This document shows, piece after piece, positions 1-10,666 of a DNA stretch of 64,000 nt. Source of the stretch: Fomitopsis serialis. Taxonomy: Eukaryota > Basidiomycota > Agaricomycetes > Polyporales > Fomitopsidaceae. The notes beneath the pieces were generated by a model. That model was given only the letters and a program-made list of their open reading frames with translations. It ran no database searches and was not told the origin of the DNA. The DNA lies in the NCBI RefSeq assembly GCF_022376445.1, contig NW_025955026.1, positions 124,001 to 188,000 of the forward strand, written 5' to 3'. The position numbers and the translations under genes are program-made. The stretch's first letter is position 1. Each line of letters begins with the position of its first letter.

Positions 1-318
1 TGCGCGCGTGCCTTATCCGCCGTTACGTCTATCGCACGCTCTATCTCGGGTCTGGATAGCATACGAGCTGTCCACCACTTCAGCTTCTGATGCAGATAGC
101 GTTTGCAGGGCACCGTATATAGTTTGCCTTGGATCATGCACTTGCGCAGCAATGACGTACCGCAAACGGGTGATGACGGCGTCGCTTGATGGGTACAACT
201 CTCGAGAGCTGGGTTGGAGTCTGGGTACAGACAATAGCACTCTGGACACACGACATAGGAGCGCACGACAGGGTCCACGTCGAACTGATGAAGGAGGGTA
301 CGAGAGTCGACGGGAATG

Positions 319-1916
319 CTATCGAGGCCCACTTGCTCCTCGATGCTCCTGCTCGAGCCGCGCCGTTGAAGTTTGTGAAGCGACCATCGCAGTACGTACA
401 GTGTGAAGTCGCAAGCGTTCCTCGATACTCGGGAGATGAGATGGAGTACGAGGATCAAAAACTTCAGTGCCATTATGGCCGGGTCTGCTGAACGATGCTG
501 CGCACGATGAAACCGTTCTGCTACGCTCAGTTTGGCTCAGCTCAGAGTGAACGCAGTGCTCACCAGATGGAAGGAGAATCCGATTTTGTCCATTATAGCT
601 GACAAGATGGGGATCTAGAGGACCATGATCTCCGCGTCGTTGACAGTTCCATTCTTCTCCCTTAATAGCCTCCAAGCGTCTGAGCTCATCCAGGATGCGA
701 TTATGGACCATAGCCTGCAGGTTTTGGAGTCGGGAGGAATTCGAGACAACATGACTGATGTTCACGAGCTGCTGATACATGAACTCTTCGTGACGCAGGA
801 AGCGGTTATTGATTGAATGCTGGGTGGATAGGCGTAGAAGGCCGCCGTTCGCGAATGAAGCAGGCTCCGTGGCAGTGGTGTGATATTCAGACGAGGTTTC
901 GTCGGGCGGACGGGCAAAGACGAGTGTCGGGGGAACGGAAAAAGTGAGGATATTCGTATTGACTAATACGAACACCGAGGTTAACTCCTTGATAGCGCGC
1001 GCATTGGCAGCATCCAGGGCTTCGTCTGTGTTCCCCTCTGCAGGATCAAAGGTCGGTGGCGACCCAGCCTCCTCCTCGTCTTCATACGCAGCCGACTCAG
1101 CGATGTCACTGCCCGTATCGATTGAGGAAGCGTTCCCGTCTAAGGCAACAAAGCTGTCGCTCAAGTCGATGTCCCGTACGCGCCGCTGATGCGATTCGTT
1201 TGGGGTGATGGAGGGACCCAAGCATGGGGCGTCATTGAGTTCGTGACGTTCAACGAGTGGCTCGCCAGCTCGGTCGGAGGCAATGCGTGATGCCGATTGT
1301 GGACCAGTGAGCGACCGCGCGATGAATGCGCCGTCAACGTTGCCAGCCAGGGTTGCCTGCCCTTCTAGGAACCGTGCACGTTTATCTATCGTCGCATGGG
1401 TGTCATATAGTTTTCGCGACACCCAATCTCCCTTGACCCTCACCCCCCTGCGCTTATCGTCGACTGTCTTCAAACTGCACCCAGATGTGACGCATTGGCA
1501 GAGAACCACAGGTCGGCCTCGCAGTATACCAGTCGCTGCAGGCGCCATCGGTTATTTCCGTTGAGGCGATCTATTATGACTGCCCGCAAATGCAGCTCTA
1601 AATTGGTCAGTGTCGATGACGTTGCAACCAAGTAGCTACGAACCTCTTCAAGCACGCAGCACTTCAGTTCGCAGAGTAGTAGCGGACCACGATGGTAGCG
1701 GAAGTCGAGAAAGGAGAGCTGCTCGATGTCCGGATCTAATGCATTATGCAACTTGTATGCAACCGTTTGGCATACCTTGTCGTCCGCATACAGACTCCAT
1801 TGTGACAGCATGCCATGGATGCAGCCACTGGACGGGCGTGGCGAGTGGTCGATATTGAGCTGGCGGGGGAAGGATGAAATATGTGATTCTAGCACACCAT
1901 TATGCACACTTGTCAC
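319..1916 (-). CDS. hypothetical protein, multi-exon, minus strand
   Basis: Two long overlapping minus-strand reading frames look like exons of one gene. The upstream one (1916 to about 1530) holds amphipathic helical sequence, for example YKLHNALDPDIEQLSFLDF, ending in a possible donor at CAGCGACTG|GTATAC. The downstream one (about 1480 to 319, up to 409 codons) has an acidic stretch (AAYEDEEEAGSPPTFDPAE), one hydrophobic segment near ELTSVFVLVNTNILTFSVPP, and a coiled-coil-like tail (LQAMVHNRILDELRRLEAIK). I could not find a donor and acceptor pair whose phases agree, so the join and the true start are unresolved. The last 80 or so codons may be non-coding read-through. No family is recognised. 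Confidence 0.5.
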
Positions 1917-2582
1917 AGGAGTCGGACTTCCGCGATAGCCCGCGTATTGCGCCTGTAGCGGCTACTTGTGCTACCCTCAGATGATCGAAACGGTCACCAA
2001 GCCAAAACAGCTATGAAGCGTTGAACTTTTGGTAAGACACCGCCGTGATAATCCGTGCGCAGTGAACCGCCGACAGTGAACCCAACGACCCATGTCGCTA
2101 ACCAAGCGAACGCGCAGAAGTTCGATGAGCCTGAGGCTGAGGTCTTTCGAGCAGAACACGACGCAGGTGGGCTGGTGCGACGAGATCAACACAAGTACAA
2201 GGGTAGTAGAACCCGCGCGACATTGCGAGCGAGGTAAGATCGGTCGGCGGACGTAGTCAGGAGGCTGAACAGGGCTACGTCGACATTGTGTATTGACGAA
2301 CGCGAGTGTAACGACAGCGGGCAGGGTGAGGGGGTGGCGCTTGCACGGAACAGGGCGTCTGAATGCAGCGTTGCCAAGGCTCCAGTCATATCGCAGCAGA
2401 CGCATTCAATAATAACAAGGAGTACACTGGGAATCTGTTTATGTCTTCGCCGAAACCCGTAGCAAAACATCCAGTCGGCGCAATCTAGACGCGAAGATTA
2501 GGGGCTAGTACTACACGCTCAACAAGGGATTCGACTCACCAGAATGGCCGAATTAGTATATCGATGGGGCTGATCATTGCGT
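1917..2582. other. intergenic, no gene seen
   Basis: Only short overlapping frames on both strands, with no coherent exon series. The segment ends at the inner edge of R1 copy A. Confidence 0.4.
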
Positions 2583-4744
2583 TCAAGGACTGGGGCGGCA
2601 TAACAAACATCCACCCATGCGTTGAAGAGTGAAGCTACGAGGTCGAGGCCGCCAAGGAATGCCGGATCCCCAGGTGAGAGCGTGCTGGCGACAACTTTTG
2701 TAGGTCGAATGGCAGTGCGGGACACACTTCAGGCAGCAGTTCATCGTGTAGCGGGACATCTAGGTTCGGATCCAAAAGCAGGCGTCGTTTGGCGGTACGA
2801 TCGGGTCGGGGGTGGGGTCGTCGTCGTACGGAGCAGCGAGGTCAACGAGCGAACTCGCAAGCCTGAGTGACTGTATCGGCGACAGTGCAGAGGTAACAGT
2901 AGACGGCCTGGACAACAGTCGAGGGCCGTATGGTGGCGGACAGATCGACTGTTCGAAAGCCGACGCCTGGGAGTCGGCGTACGCTGGTGGTAGCACAGAC
3001 TCGGACGAGTCGGACATTATTGGCTGCGCAGAGCCATCATACACCTGCAGAGCAATGTTACATTCAGACATCAATCCGACGCACAGTCAACATCGATGCC
3101 GAGATGAATACTCACGTACGGGAAGGCGTGGAGATGGACACCGACACCGACGTGGGAGAGGGAGACAAAGATACAAGAGATGGAAGTCGAAGAGAAGGCG
3201 GTAGGACCATGCAGGGAAGAGACGGTGACCGGTATGAAGACGCAGTAGGAAGTGACGCGCCGCCCCCGTAAGCGTTCGAGCTAAAAGTGAACGAGCCTGA
3301 CGATGTGTGTGTGAGCCTGACAGGCGGGCGTGCTTCGGCGCTCGAAGAACGTGCACGGAATTTTAGGGCGGATTGGCGCAAGTGAAGAATCGTCAGAGCA
3401 AAAGTAATCAGTCGCGCCGGGCGGTGAGCGACAGAGGCATGAGCAAGGGGACGAAGGGGACCGGGAGATAGAAAGGACCGAGCAGGTTCGCTCTACCGCT
3501 CGTCACGGGCAGGAGCTCACCACCCGGTCATCAACGCATAGTCGAAACCAAAACGGACGACCGGGGCGAGACGGGGACGACGGATGGGCGGGCGAGGTGT
3601 GGGCTGCAGTTCGGATATCTTCGCGCGAGGCGTCGCCTTCGCCATCGCATTCGGCGCGGCAGGTACGTGGTACGTGGTAAGGGGCCTGCAGTCCATCGAG
3701 GAAAACGAGTTAGTACCGAATGAAAGACTCCATTTCACACCGCGCACCTCTTCTTCACGCCCGAGCATGGCCCTCCTACGGTACCGCTCCACCGACAGCG
3801 TGACTTGAGGCTCGCCGAGCAGGTTCGCTCTACCGCTCATCAAGAGCGGGAGCTCACCATCCGGTCATCAACGCATGGTCGAAACCAAAACGGACGACCG
3901 GAGCGAGACGGGGGCGACGGACGGGCTGCAGTTGGGTACCTTCGCATGAAGCGTCGCCTTCGCCAGCGCATCCGGCGCGGCAAGTACGTGGTAAGGTGTT
4001 TGCTATCCATCGAGGGCGACAGCGTCCACAGTCGAGGGCGTGAAGCGGGGGTGGTCGTCGTCTTGGCCCTGTAGGTCGATTTCGGGTGGCGGCGAATCCG
4101 CCGTCGGCGACAGTCTCCTGCATATAGGTCAGCTTGGCGTTAGAACACGCAGAGAGAGCGCACTTACAGATCGCCCGCAAACAGGCGACATCCTGCCAAC
4201 GTTCCGCAGGGATTCGTCGCGCCGACACCCTATGTCGACCCCCATGTCGACCTGGCGGACGTCCTCGCGGGCTAAGCCGCCGTGCTTCGACCCGCCAGCT
4301 GGCGGGTCCCTTCGTTCCGGGAGGGCTTCGGACGGACATTGACGGCGGCGCTGCGACGGAGCTGCAGCAGCTGCGGGATGGTGGACGCTGTGAGCGTTGA
4401 GCGCTGAGCGCCGCATATGTAGCACGAAGGGCTGCAGGTCGTCGGGCTGAGGTCGAGGGGCGTGAGAGGATGACGTAAGTCGTCATTAGCGCCGCGACGC
4501 CCTTATGTCGAATTCGAAAACATATCGACACCCCGAGTCGCACGCGGACGCGACTCGGGGGCACTCATGGTGTCGGTGAACGAGTAAGATTAGAGAACAA
4601 GACATTTTACATGATTGTACAACGGCAGAGGCAGCGGAATAAACAGACGACAGACGCGAGTGGTGCTAGAGACCATGGGGGAAGGAGGTATGGATAACAA
4701 AACGGAATCGCTGACAGCAGCCCTTGGACGTTGCGCGCAACGCA
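2583..4744 (-). mobile_element. R1 repeat, copy A (full length, minus)
   Basis: Read on the minus strand, this 2.16-kb unit matches copy C (32697-34856) almost base for base. Differences seen include one base changing W to R in the shared proline-rich region and single-base indels. It starts with the palindrome GTTGCGCGCAAC (4730-4741). It then has the 11-bp-stem hairpin near 4535-4565, the 20-bp perfect palindrome at 4289-4308, a conserved intron-like segment (GTAAGTGCG to CTATATGCAG), two tandem copies of a block containing TTGGTTTCGACCATGCGTTG (near 3535 and 3870), and a downstream part with a proline-rich reading frame (3074-2760). No transposase is recognised and no clear terminal inverted repeat is seen. 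The extent was defined by comparing copies, so outer edges are good to about 10 bp. Confidence 0.85.
4289..4308. repeat. 20-bp perfect palindrome in R1 copy A
   Basis: The sequence GACCCGCCAG is followed directly by its reverse complement CTGGCGGGTC. The same palindrome occurs in copy B at 25063-25082 and in copies C, D and (allowing for local change) E. Its conservation while flanking bases drift in E suggests it matters to the element, for example as a protein-binding or cleavage site; that is inference. Confidence 0.9.
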
Positions 4745-4806
4745 GTAGCCTGAATTAGACAAGCCCGTCCAGGTCTACTGGCAGGATCGTGCGGATGTCG
4801 CTGTTG
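4745..4806 (-). pseudogene. duplicated 3' exon fragment of the 165-aa gene
   Basis: On the minus strand this segment reads TNSDIRTILPVDLDGLV then a TAA stop. It is nearly identical to the final exon of the gene at 32062-32680, and sits in the same position relative to R1 (13 bp between stop and repeat, against 16 bp at copy C). Upstream of the fragment I find no other exon of that gene. It therefore appears to be a piece of host gene duplicated together with R1. Confidence 0.75.
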
Positions 4807-5835
4807 GTCGCCGTGAGTGCTGCCGGTACGCGCTTGACTCACGCCCCCCTCCTCGCCCTGCCGCGAAGCACAAGACCGGGGCCTTCGACTGCAGCCGTGG
4901 CATTGTTCCTGCCCCGTACGTGTCCCGTGCGTGCTCCAGACGGCTCACGCGCCCGATCGACAGCAGGCGGGACACCGACATGCGGACGATCTGTCCCCAT
5001 ACAGCTCGTCCAGCGAAGCTGACGTGTGTGTAGTCGGTACGTTGCATCCTCCGGGGACGAGCATCGCACTAGCGATACAGTGTCACGAGTGAATGTTCGG
5101 TGGCGGTAATACCCGATGCGTCGCCTTCCGAGTCCTTTTCCACTTGCCCGCGCTCGCTGACTCCGCCTCGCTCGTCACGCCGGCTCCGAATTGTGTACCG
5201 TCAGTCGTGTCGCGCATACGTTTCGCTCGCTGGTGCGTGCTTCGCTGTGTGCTGATTGCGCACCCAGGATCCGTGACGACGACCCCTCTTCGTATGTCTC
5301 GAGCAAGTGCGCCGCAGTCTTATTACGATGTGCGCCGAGACCACCGACACGCCGCACGCGTGTGCCCGGTCGTCTCGATTGCACCAGATGCGCACATGCG
5401 GGCCGATCATTGGGTGCTATGCCTCGTCGTCAGCTTGAGCGTGCGCCCGGGAGTGGACTAGAAGACGGCGGCGGCGGATATGCCGATCTAGCGTCGAGCG
5501 AAGGTCATGCCCCTGTGGGCATCGTGTTAGCACGTTCGTAAGGTAGGAACACCACTTTCCTTGTGATGTGTGCCCGGTGAACCAAGGGGTCCCAAGGACA
5601 TGCCAGAGGCGCACTCCATGAGCGCCGCGAGAGATGAGCACAAATGCATCGAGGCCAGCCCGAGCCGCTTGTCGCGTCGTTTCAGCAGTGCCTCATTAAG
5701 ACGTAGCATCTCGGGATGTGTGCCTAGCGAGAGCCGGTAGACGATTTAACACGGGCAGGCCGTTTCATCTGCACCTTCCGCCACCTTGGCCTCTTCCCAT
5801 GCAAGTGCTTCCTTCTTCTCCACGCATAAGTGTTT
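4807..5835. other. intergenic, no gene seen
   Basis: Both strands carry only overlapping short frames of Arg/Ser/Ala-rich composition typical of GC-rich non-coding DNA. No splice-consistent exon chain was found. Confidence 0.4.
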
Positions 5836-7120
5836 CTAAAAACGCACGAACTTGAGTTCGATCACCGCAAGGACGTCTAGGGTCTCTGTACGGTGGACAG
5901 GCTGCGGATCGGACTCCAGTTCCATCTCCAACTCCGGAAAGTCCAGGTCAGCCTCCCCAACGTCACCCACGCCTCCGGCCGGCCCATCTGCCCCCGCTGC
6001 TTGGTCCGCTGTGTCGAGGTCACGATCCGCCGCCGCCTCAACCCTGGCCTTGCGTCCCCGTGCCCGGGCCCTCGTCTTGCGTGACGGACGACTTCCTTTG
6101 ACCTCGGGCTCGGGCTCGGAGTCGCGAGCGGAGGGTGCGTCGGCGTCGGACGACGGGGAGTGGGACGAAGAGAGCGAATCAGATGTTGAGGACGAGGGTG
6201 AGGGTGAGGGCGAGGGTGGCGCCACAACAGTCGAGCCTGCCATGATTGAGGAAGCTGCAGCCATGTGAGGTGTCAGAGCGACGAGTAGCGGCGGAGGCAC
6301 GATCTGGTCGACGTCCATAAACGCAATGCCGTCGAGCCGCGTCCAGCGGCGTTGCCGGTTCGCATGCGGCACATGCGCGAGGCTCATCTTCAGCGTCGGA
6401 CTCTGCGATGGGTGTATTGTCGGCCACTGGGACCTCGCCCGCTTCATCATCATCTGCGTTTTCCTCGTCGGTGAGTTCGGGCGACGGGGCACCCTTATAG
6501 AATGCGGCGCGCGAATTGGACCCGCTGACCGCGCCGTCAAGCTATGTGTCGTCCTCGTCAGGGTCCTCTTCGTCGGTAGCGTCTACGTTTTCGAGAGGAT
6601 CGTCTGGGGGTGGCTCCAACGCCTCAGCGTCCGAAGAGGTGCGCGCGGCTCCTCGCCCTCGCCCTCGCCCTCGCTCTCTACCTCGTGAGGAACGGCGCGG
6701 TCGGGGTCGTCATCGTCATTGCTCCGCACCTGCTCCTCGTCTTCTCCCTCTTCCATCGCATTCGCGGGGCCGGACTGCCCCCCTTCTTCCTCTACGAGGC
6801 GCGTACGCCAGTCTCCCTTCTCGGTCTTCTTGTTGTTCTTGTACGCCCAATCCCACATCAGATCAGGTGGTAGGAGGCTACCTCGCTTTCGTTTGCTATC
6901 TCGCGGTCTGCTCGAGTTGCGCACCTCTGCTTTACTGTTTTCCTCCTGTTCCTCCTCCGTCAGTTCGGAAAGCTCTGAGCCGCCGCGTCGACGGCTGCGG
7001 GACCGCCGTTGTTGAACTCGGGTGCGGACCAGTTTTCTTCTGGAGGTGGAGGTGAGGGAGGCAGTAGCTGAGAGGCTCAAGGGGGATGGAGCCCGTCATC
7101 GTTGTCGACGGCGAAGAGCA
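5836..7120 (-). pseudogene. acidic, Ser/Pro-rich nuclear-type protein, frame-broken
   Basis: Coding signal runs along the whole minus strand but hops between frames with no room for introns. In order: a proline-rich start (PPPPEENWSAPEFNNG), a block GGSELSELTEEEQEENSKAE followed by LLPPDLMWDWAYKNNKK, an acidic stretch (LENVDATDEEDPDEDD), a block YKGAPSPELTDEENADDDE, then MDVDQIVPPPLLVAL with an Arg/Ser-rich basic region and an acidic end (DLDFPELEMELESDPQ). Alternating acidic and basic low-complexity blocks resemble chromatin-associated scaffold proteins, but I cannot name the family. Either the gene has decayed through several small indels or the assembly contains indel errors. The start is uncertain. 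Confidence 0.5.
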
Positions 7121-9016
7121 GAGTGCCGCACTCGACCAGATACGCGCTCAGATCGTGGTCACGAGGTTGTGATATGCGTTCTTGATCGGGTAGGTGTGAC
7201 TATGGGTGACTGCATTGAGCGCCAGCGTTGTGGCCTCTGAGATTGTCTTAGACTCGCTCACTGGCAGCGCTGAGTACTTTGCCCCCTCGCCTTCGATCCC
7301 GCCCGTCTGCTTGTCTCATGTTCGCCTGTCTGGTTTCTCGCCCGGCGTCCGCTTTCTCGTGCATCCGCTTTCTCACCCATCTACTTCCTCTCTCGTCCGC
7401 CCTCTCGGTCATCCTCCCGTCCGCCCGTTCTGCTGTCCGACCGCCTGTTGTTTACCGGCCGAATTCGAGCCGCCGAATGTCATGACTCTCGCGTTGTCCC
7501 ATTGGGCACGCGAGCACGATCCGGAGCTAGGTAGCTGAGGAAAATCAGCCACGCGGTCCATCAAACTCTCTTCCGGTTTGCAGGCTACGTCGCATGGCGG
7601 AGCAATTTCCCCGGTGCACTAATCTGCACGACCCTTATTAATGTGCTCATCCCGCAGGATCGCCACCGTCAGCGCCATTAGCGGCAATCTGCAGGTTTCC
7701 CGTACACGCGCCACCTGCAATAAAATAGCTCAAGACACATAACATCGCGCGCGCAATCGTGGGCAAGGGAGAGGAGGGTGAGTGACACTTCGCTGGCAAA
7801 AGGCGACAACCATTAAACCTATCGATACTCGTGTGAAGCCGTCGAGCAGGAAGCAAACAACTTCGCCTCCTGCGCGGGATCGTTCCCGCTTGCGACCGCG
7901 ACGGGCCAGCAAGTCGCACCGAACTCGGATCCTTAGGATGTGCCCGACGAGAAGCTCGCACAACAGGAACGGGAAAGCAGGAGGGTTACGGGCGCGTTGC
8001 CAGACCCGATGCAGTTCGCGTGCACGACGGGCGTGGTGCATATCTGCACGGTGCGAGGACCGCCGGCAGGCACGACGCGACGAAGAACTACGTCAGGAGT
8101 GCAATGTGGGAGAAGGCGGGGCCTGTCATGCTTGCTCTCGTTGGTCTGGTAGACACTTGGGAACGTCTAGGAAAGTGAGTGCGTTCACTATCTTCCTTTG
8201 GCGTCCCTCAACTTGCATGGCTAGCGTCATTTCCCATACTGCGCCGCCCTTGCATACGCCCCGTCTACGGCTCACGGCGCTGGTAGTATAGGACATGGTA
8301 GTGACCACAGCCGTTCCGGCTGCTCTGTTCGTCAGGACTTGTATCTGTACCCGTGCTTGTACCAGCAGGCGATCGACGAACAAGAAGTCCGTCGTGTGCC
8401 CTGCTGGCCACGAAGATAGCTTGTTCATCGCTCGGGGCGACATACGTCGTGCCCGCTGCTACCCACGACAACACGTCGGATGCTCATCACTGCACATCTG
8501 GCGTGTTGCGTCCGTCTACGACAATATTGTAGTACGTACGTCTATGTCGAACCTTTCGCTCGACGCACATGCTGCCAGGGTAGCGACGTGTCCTGCGTAC
8601 GCGCCCGCCGTCAGCAAGCTTTCGGGCCCTTGACTCCGTGACGGCCGACGTGCACCATTCCGACCGATGCTATATGTGTATATTACAGTATGATGAATAG
8701 AACGGCTCAAGACAATGTGTACTACAACTATGATGGCCCACTCGGGACGAACAGACTACTTACAGCGATAGCGACGACGAGCTTCAGCTTTCTTTTCACC
8801 CTGTCGATCGAGAAGTCTAATGCGAGCGCTAAGGCTTAATCAGCTGCAGAGCGAAGCTATCTTCACCTTGCATTGTGCCGTCGACGCAAGCATATTGCTT
8901 TGTTATGCGAAACGATAGGGATGTCGAAGCGGCTCGTCGAGCTTTTCTCTGCCTCCTGTGATTGACCTGCTCTACGCAACCACTCCTTACAACAGCGACA
9001 ACACCCGTACTACGCG
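7121..9016. other. mostly non-coding, with a C-rich degenerate repeat
   Basis: Bases 7280-7460 form a pyrimidine-rich degenerate repeat of CGYCCG/CTTTCTC units. On the minus strand, 8474-8126 contains two plausible but unconnected exon-like frames (one with the text DEQAIFVASRAHDGLLVRR), too weak to call. The remainder shows nothing coherent. Confidence 0.35.
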
Positions 9017-10324
9017 ATGTCTGCCATCTCCGACGTGGTACCGACTGTAGAAGCCTCGAGCCGCGAGGCTCTCAGTATTTTAGAGGCGGATATCACAGAC
9101 ACAGCTATCGCTGTTGACTCTGCGCTGCTACAGTGAGTGTGCGGACAACTATTGTGAATAAATTTCGACGTCACAGCTCTCAAGGACTTTCCGCGACCTT
9201 CATTTCGACGATCTTGAGATGCTTGAGCCCCGCTCCTTGCCTAGGAAATACCTCGAAAGAAAGAACGTACATCATCGCAGACACCTGATTTCCAAGTTCG
9301 AAAGAATACTCAACGACTTTCATGACAAGTACTCCGGGGAAGACATGCAAAATCTTTTCCTCGGCCTGTCTGAACGCTCCTTGAGCCTATCTACGCTGCA
9401 GACACAGGCGAGTGAGCTGCCACAACGAACGTATTGACCAAGCCACTCATGTCACTCTTTCTAGCTCCAGGACAAACTGCTGGCTTCTGAAGGCGACGAA
9501 CGCGATGTACGCGTGCCTCGTAGACTTCAGAGCCACATAGAGCGCCTCATTTCCCTTGAATCTGAGTCGGATTATCTGCGGCTACAAGTCGAGCACAGTT
9601 CTGCATCATTGTCTATGTTATTCATGCCTCAGGTACGCCATCTATTCTGAAGGATTGTATTTCATGGCCATGAACACTTGTGAACTAGGATGCGGCCCGA
9701 CAATTGTTTATCAGGCCACTGATCGATCTTCCTGAAGACTTCACGCAAGGCCTAGCTGAAGCCGGAAAAGTACTGTCCGATATCAACCGGATGACCGTGG
9801 AACGTCGACGGCTCCGCAATGAGATGGTAACACTCTTGAATCGGGCGTCTGCAGAATTGGCTGCAGCGGACGACGGACCGCCGCAACCTGCGAGGAACGG
9901 AATCATCCAACAACACTTTGCTCAGCTGCGGGGCATCAGACAGGTCCTGACAACTCAGCGTGAACAGTTGGAGGTTTTGAAGAAGATGCTTGTGGTGAGC
10001 CGTTCATTACCTTGTCCAAGCAGCAGAAACATAGCATTGGTCATAGATTGAATTCGATTCCTTGGTCGCTACCCCAAAGTTTCTCCGGGATCAGGCTGGT
10101 ACGCCTATCAGCGTAGTCGATCTCAGAACTGCCCTCCAGGCATTCATCGACCTCTGCCGGGGCGCTCGGGCACACAGCAGGGTATGTAACGCCATTCCTT
10201 CGGAGGCAAAGATGCATGATGTTCAAGCTATGCCTCCGGCAAAACCTTACAGGGCTGCGATCGCGCAATCAGCCACAGCGAGGAGCTGCTGGATCTGTTA
10301 AACAGAGGTACCTATGAAGACTGA
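9017..10324 (+). CDS. coiled-coil protein, 339 aa, six exons
   Basis: Exons 9017-9132, 9185-9407, 9465-9632, 9689-9994, 10047-10181 and 10253-10324 join in frame to give 339 residues ending at TGA. Every junction closes in phase. The second intron uses a GC donor (CAG|GCGAGT), because the nearby GT would break the frame. The protein is predicted soluble and mostly helical: an acidic N-terminus (SILEADITDTAIAVDSALL), a basic patch (LPRKYLERKNVHHRRHLI), and long heptad-like stretches (MTVERRRLRNEMVTLLNRAS, QLRGIRQVLTTQREQLEVL). No transmembrane segment and no known domain are seen. Its size, exon style and helical content resemble the genes at 27870, 30374 and 44969, though I see no clear sequence identity to them. 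Confidence 0.85.
9408..9464 (+). other. non-canonical GC-AG intron
   Basis: The donor reads CAG|GCGAGTGAGC and the acceptor TTTCTAG|CTCCAG. Exon 2 must end in phase 0 to meet exon 3. The only GT nearby (9412) leaves phase 1, which fails. GC-AG introns are a known minor class in fungi. Confidence 0.7.
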
Positions 10325-10666
10325 TTTGACACCCTTCACGTCCACCTACATAACTGGACATTGCGTCGCCCGTCAGCTCTTTGTTCTACTGCCTCCACCG
10401 TTGTAAAACTAAGGCGTCCTAATCCTTGATATTCCTCATTGACCCGCACCATTAGTCCCTCCGAGTCGTGTCCACGCGTAGCTCAGGACAGCACTAAGCA
10501 ACAACGAAACAAAGTGAGCGGCGTGCCACATTGAGGTAACAAAAATGGCACTTAGTTTACCACCGGTGGCTTTAAAGCTCGGTTTGAGCGAAGCCACACA
10601 TGAACAGCAGGGCGATGCAATGCAGTACATTTGAGTAACTAGACAGCGATGAAAACAGATTGTATA

